Notes under the pieces: generated by a model | Database searches by the model: none | Seen by the model: the letters and a program-made list of their open reading frames with translations, nothing else | What the model was told of the DNA's origin: nothing | Position numbers and translations under genes: made by a program | DNA from: an uncultured Lachnospiraceae bacterium | GTDB lineage: Bacteria; Bacillota; Clostridia; Lachnospirales; Lachnospiraceae | NCBI GenBank assembly: GCA_910585605.1 | Contig: CAJUFL010000029.1 | Coordinates: forward strand, 1 to 42,526 | Direction of reading: 5' to 3' | DNA: 42,526 nucleotides | Part shown: positions 40,060-42,526 of the stretch, piece by piece | How positions within the stretch are numbered: position 1 is the stretch's first letter | Layout: every line of letters starts with the position of its first letter

Positions 40060-40938
40060 TCACGGATTAAATCGCTTCTTTAATTTCTCAAGCATTTTTT
40101 CAGCAATGGGAGTAAATACCTGATATTTTTTCCAGATTAAATACAGTTTTGTTTCAAGTTTGGGTGTGAGCGGGCGGAAGACCAGACCGCTGTCAGGACC
40201 TGTATTGATCAGATGTTCAAAGGTCAGAAGATACCCCAGCCCTTCCTTGACGAAAAGAGAGCCATTATAGGACAGGCGGAAAGAGCCTTCTAGAAGCAGG
40301 TTGTCGATTTTGTTTCCACACCATCTGGGAATGTCATGGCTCCAGCCCTGTTCAGAGCAGAATAAAGGAAGTCCGGTTAGATCATCGACAGAGACGGACT
40401 GTTTTCCTGCAAGGGGACAGTCTTTAGGCATGACAACACCCCATAAATCCGCTTTTGGAAATGTCAGATAATGGTATTTATCTGTATTTGGTTCCTCTGC
40501 CAGTACAGCAAAATCAATAACTCCTTTATCCAATTTCTCTGTAACCTGTTCCGTGTCTCCGCTGGTGATGTGATACCGCAGGTCGGGATAGGAATTTTTG
40601 AATGACTTAATCTCGGCGGCAAGATGTCTGATTTGATAGGATTCTGCCAGACCAAAATAGACTTCACCGCCTAATACATCGTCCAGTGAGAGAAATTCCG
40701 TAGTGATTTTGTCTGCCATCGATACAAGGTCTTCGGCACGCTTGCGGAGCAGGATACCTTCTTCTGTCAGTTCTATGTGGAAGCTGTGACGTACAAATAG
40801 TTTTTTTCCCAGTTCATCCTCCAGTGATTTTAATTGTTTGGAAAGTGTAGGCTGGGTAACGTGCAGGAGTTCGGCTGCACGGGTCATGTTTTCTTCCCTT
40901 GCCACAGCAAGAAAATACCGCATAGTTCTCAGTTCCAT
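40060..40938 (-). CDS. LysR-family transcriptional regulator
   Basis: A 292-residue regulator, with HTH MELRTMRYFLAVAREENMTR, then TQPTLSKQLKSLEDELGKKL, and a LysR effector-binding domain. It is clearly related to the LysR at 170-1069. The ATG at 40938 follows AAAGGAAGAA. It diverges from a small protein and an alpha/beta hydrolase; LysR proteins commonly control such a divergent neighbour, so those are its probable targets. Its promoter is at 40988-41016 with a palindrome (40974-40985) in the leader that may be an autoregulatory site. Confidence 0.94.
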   Translation of the reverse strand: MELRTMRYFLAVAREENMTRAAELLHVTQPTLSKQLKSLEDELGKKLFVRHSFHIELTEEGILLRKRAEDLVSMADKITTEFLSLDDVLGGEVYFGLAESYQIRHLAAEIKSFKNSYPDLRYHITSGDTEQVTEKLDKGVIDFAVLAEEPNTDKYHYLTFPKADLWGVVMPKDCPLAGKQSVSVDDLTGLPLFCSEQGWSHDIPRWCGNKIDNLLLEGSFRLSYNGSLFVKEGLGYLLTFEHLINTGPDSGLVFRPLTPKLETKLYLIWKKYQVFTPIAEKMLEKLKKRFNP

Positions 40939-40973
40939 TGAGTTCTTCCTTTCTATTGATATTCCTAAAATTC

Positions 40974-40985
40974 ATATCACGATAT
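40974..40985. promoter_or_regulatory. Palindrome in the LysR leader
   Basis: ATATC-AC-GATAT is a perfect 5-2-5 inverted repeat between the LysR start and its -10 box. It is a candidate LysR binding site, though it is AT-rich and short. Confidence 0.35.
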
Positions 40986-40987
40986 AA

Positions 40988-41016
40988 ATTATAACCATTA
41001 GCGAAAGAGAAGTCAA
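40988..41016 (-). promoter_or_regulatory. Promoter of the divergent LysR gene
   Basis: On the minus strand TTGACT (forward 41011-41016) and TATAAT (forward 40988-40993) are 17 bp apart. A plus-strand -10-like TATACT (41022-41027), with a weak TTAGCG 18 bp upstream of it, overlaps this promoter, so the two directions could compete for polymerase. Confidence 0.75.
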
Positions 41017-41077
41017 TCGCTTATACTAAAATCACGGCAGGAAGGGAGGCGGTCATACGGAGGATATTATTCGGAAT

Positions 41078-41269
41078 ATGAAAGATGCAGGCTGTGACAG
41101 GGAAATCATCATAGAGATTTGCCGGTTGTATACGGATGGGCAGATTCAGGATGCTGTGAAAGTCCTGCGGCGGCACCGGTGCAATCTGATGGAGCAGTTA
41201 CATGAAAGCCAGAGTAAAGTGGACTGTCTTGACTTTTTAATCAGGAAAATAGAAAAAAGCCAGAAATAA
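41078..41269 (+). CDS. Small uncharacterised protein beside the LysR gene; start uncertain
   Basis: The coding frame encodes at least 63 residues (MKDAGCDREIIIEICRLYTD, then VLRRHRCNLMEQLHESQSKV and DCLDFLIRKIEKSQK), a helical protein of a type often found next to Clostridial regulators. The same frame continues upstream as T-E-D-I-I-R-N, and GGGAGG (41044-41049) sits at the right distance for a start just before that Thr. The sequence there reads CATACGGAG, where CATGACGGAG would give the expected ATG. One G may therefore have been lost, leaving only the internal ATG at 41078, which has GGAGG too far upstream (41059-41063). Confidence 0.6.
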   Translation: MKDAGCDREIIIEICRLYTDGQIQDAVKVLRRHRCNLMEQLHESQSKVDCLDFLIRKIEKSQK

Positions 41270-41326
41270 TGCAAAAACAAAATCAAAAATATAAATGCAG
41301 GAATGCAGAAAGGATGGTAATGTAAA

Positions 41327-42307
41327 ATGGAAGAAACTAAGAAAATGGAATTAACAAAGGAGTGGGATAAGACATTCCCGAAAAGCGAAAAGGTAAATCA
41401 CAGAAAAGTAATTTTTCATAACCGATATGGAATCACGTTGGCGGCAGATTTATATGAGCCGAAAGGGGCAGACGGTAAACTGGCAGCGATAGCTGTATGT
41501 GGTCCGTTCGGTGCAGTAAAAGAGCAGGCTGCTGGCTTGTATGCCCAGACAATGGCAGAGCGTGGTTTTCTCACGATGGCATTTGACCCGTCATTTACTG
41601 GAGAAAGTGGTGGAACACCTCGCTACATGGCATCACCAGATATTAATACGGAAGACTTTCAGGCGGCAGTAGACTTTCTTTCAGTACAGGAAAATGTGGA
41701 TGCAGAGAAAATTGGAATCATCGGTATCTGTGGATGGGGCGGTATGGCACTGAATGTAGCAGCACTGGATACCCGTATAAAGGCAACGGTATCATCTACA
41801 ATGTATGATATGAGCCGTGTTAATGCAAATGGATATTTTGATGAAAATGACAATGCCGATGACCGGTATGGAACCCGTAAGGCACTGAATGCCCAGAGAA
41901 TTATTGACTACAAAAATGACAGTTATGAGTTGGGAGGCGGAGTTGTTGATCCTCTGCCGGAAGACGCTCCATTTTTTGTCAAGGATTATTATGATTATTA
42001 TAAAACATTCCGTGGTTATCATGCCCGTTCACTGAATTCAAATGGAGGCTGGAACAAGATTGGCTGTATGTCTTTTATGAATCAGCCTATTCTCTGTTAC
42101 AGTGAGGAAATCCGCAGTGCTGTTTTGTTAATGCATGGAGAGAGAGCACATTCCTGCTATTTTAGCAAGGATGCCTTTAAGAAATTAAAGGGCGATAACA
42201 AGGAACTGCTGCTGATTCCTGATGCTGTCCACACAGACCTCTATGACAGGATGGATGTGATACCGTTTGATAAACTAGAGCAGTTTTTTCAAAACAATCT
42301 GAAGTGA
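41327..42307 (+). CDS. Alpha/beta hydrolase, YcjY-like, with a cysteine nucleophile elbow
   Basis: A 326-residue cytosolic alpha/beta hydrolase. The nucleophile elbow reads G133-I-C-G-W-G138, with Cys135 where most family members have Ser, as in dienelactone hydrolases. DPSFTGESGGTPRY precedes it, and the likely catalytic His302 is in PDAVHTDLYDRM. YcjY/DLH-like relatives include uncharacterised esterases. The ATG at 41327 follows AAAGGATGG. It is 57 bases after the small protein gene and divergent from LysR, suggesting one regulated unit. No terminator is visible in the remaining 219 bases of the window, and I see no further gene there. Confidence 0.88.
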   Translation: MEETKKMELTKEWDKTFPKSEKVNHRKVIFHNRYGITLAADLYEPKGADGKLAAIAVCGPFGAVKEQAAGLYAQTMAERGFLTMAFDPSFTGESGGTPRYMASPDINTEDFQAAVDFLSVQENVDAEKIGIIGICGWGGMALNVAALDTRIKATVSSTMYDMSRVNANGYFDENDNADDRYGTRKALNAQRIIDYKNDSYELGGGVVDPLPEDAPFFVKDYYDYYKTFRGYHARSLNSNGGWNKIGCMSFMNQPILCYSEEIRSAVLLMHGERAHSCYFSKDAFKKLKGDNKELLLIPDAVHTDLYDRMDVIPFDKLEQFFQNNLK

Positions 42308-42526
42308 TTGAAAACAATGTACTGACGACAGGACAATGATGGTATAGCAGATTTATGGTACACTCTGGGAAGTTTTCCGATGTAAAGAATAATATTGTAG
42401 CTGATTTTGTGATTACTATGTGATCTGCACGTATTGTTTACCAGCAATCTTGTGCATTACCCTATCCCCGTAAAATGATTGTGCTTTCAAAATACTGTTT
42501 TTGTTTGATTATTTATGCGGTATGCT

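Noticed and set aside
39999..40070. Short frame (…ERITPLIEAKYDEIQQFTD) between the second MATE gene and LysR
   Set aside because: Only 23 codons between stops, no start or ribosome site, and it overlaps the LysR stop. It could be a gene remnant but cannot be supported.
42308..42526. Possible gene start near the right edge (hydrophobic frame from about 42475)
   Set aside because: No ribosome site precedes the ATG and too little sequence remains to judge.
1..42526. CRISPR arrays, tRNA or rRNA genes, prophage or conjugative element genes
   Set aside because: No regularly spaced repeats, cloverleaf-like conserved loops, integrases, transposases or structural phage genes were seen in the spacers or among the translated frames.

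Overview
The window reads as chromosomal DNA of a gut-type Lachnospiraceae or related Clostridia (Blautia/Dorea/Roseburia-like). The basis is moderate-to-low GC, strong AGGAGG ribosome sites, the GatCAB amidotransferase, a class II GalT, and regulator/enzyme modules typical of that group. This placement is inference from gene content. No rRNA, tRNA, CRISPR array, transposase or phage gene was recognised.

Layout. (1) 1-4.5 kb: the tail of an upstream gene, a LysR regulator, a cupin, an aldo/keto reductase broken by a frameshift, a carboxymuconolactone-decarboxylase-like protein and an M19 dipeptidase. (2) 4.6-9.6 kb, minus strand: a DHH phosphoesterase with its own promoter, then the Leloir operon galK-galE-galT. 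(3) 9.8-12.1 kb: two LacI-family regulators. The first (GalR-like) diverges from galK, and the control region carries repeated TTTAGTAAA operator half-sites. (4) 12.3-21.1 kb: a plus-strand oligosaccharide operon resembling Streptococcus mutans msm: alpha-1,6-glucosidase, sugar-binding lipoprotein, two permeases, sucrose phosphorylase and GH36 alpha-galactosidase. It lacks an ATPase gene. (5) 21.4-23.4 kb: a MATE transporter behind an attenuator-like leader, with its 3' end fused to a fragment of a cytidylate-kinase-like gene, convergent with a GNAT gene. (6) 23.5-31.7 kb: sbcDC, lrgAB, two uncharacterised proteins, a HAD phosphatase and a GNAT. (7) 31.9-38.3 kb: gatCAB, a YyaL-type thioredoxin-domain protein and an SDR. 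(8) 38.3-42.5 kb: a second MATE gene behind a consensus promoter and a structured leader holding a three-codon ORF, then a LysR divergent from a small protein and an alpha/beta hydrolase.

How the genes fit together. The msm-type operon should import raffinose-family sugars, melibiose and isomalto-oligosaccharides. Alpha-galactosidase releases galactose for the neighbouring galKET, sucrose phosphorylase splits the sucrose left from raffinose, and the alpha-glucosidase handles alpha-1,6-glucosides. One locus therefore covers uptake and catabolism of all three sugar units.

Most promising for new biology: the two MATE genes each have a sigma-A promoter, a leader of 100-270 nt and an intrinsic terminator before the ribosome site. 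The leader at 38364-38629 contains a well-formed Met-Arg-Arg-stop ORF whose ribosome site can pair with the terminator region. This resembles ribosome-sensing attenuators of antibiotic-resistance genes. I matched neither leader to a known riboswitch class.
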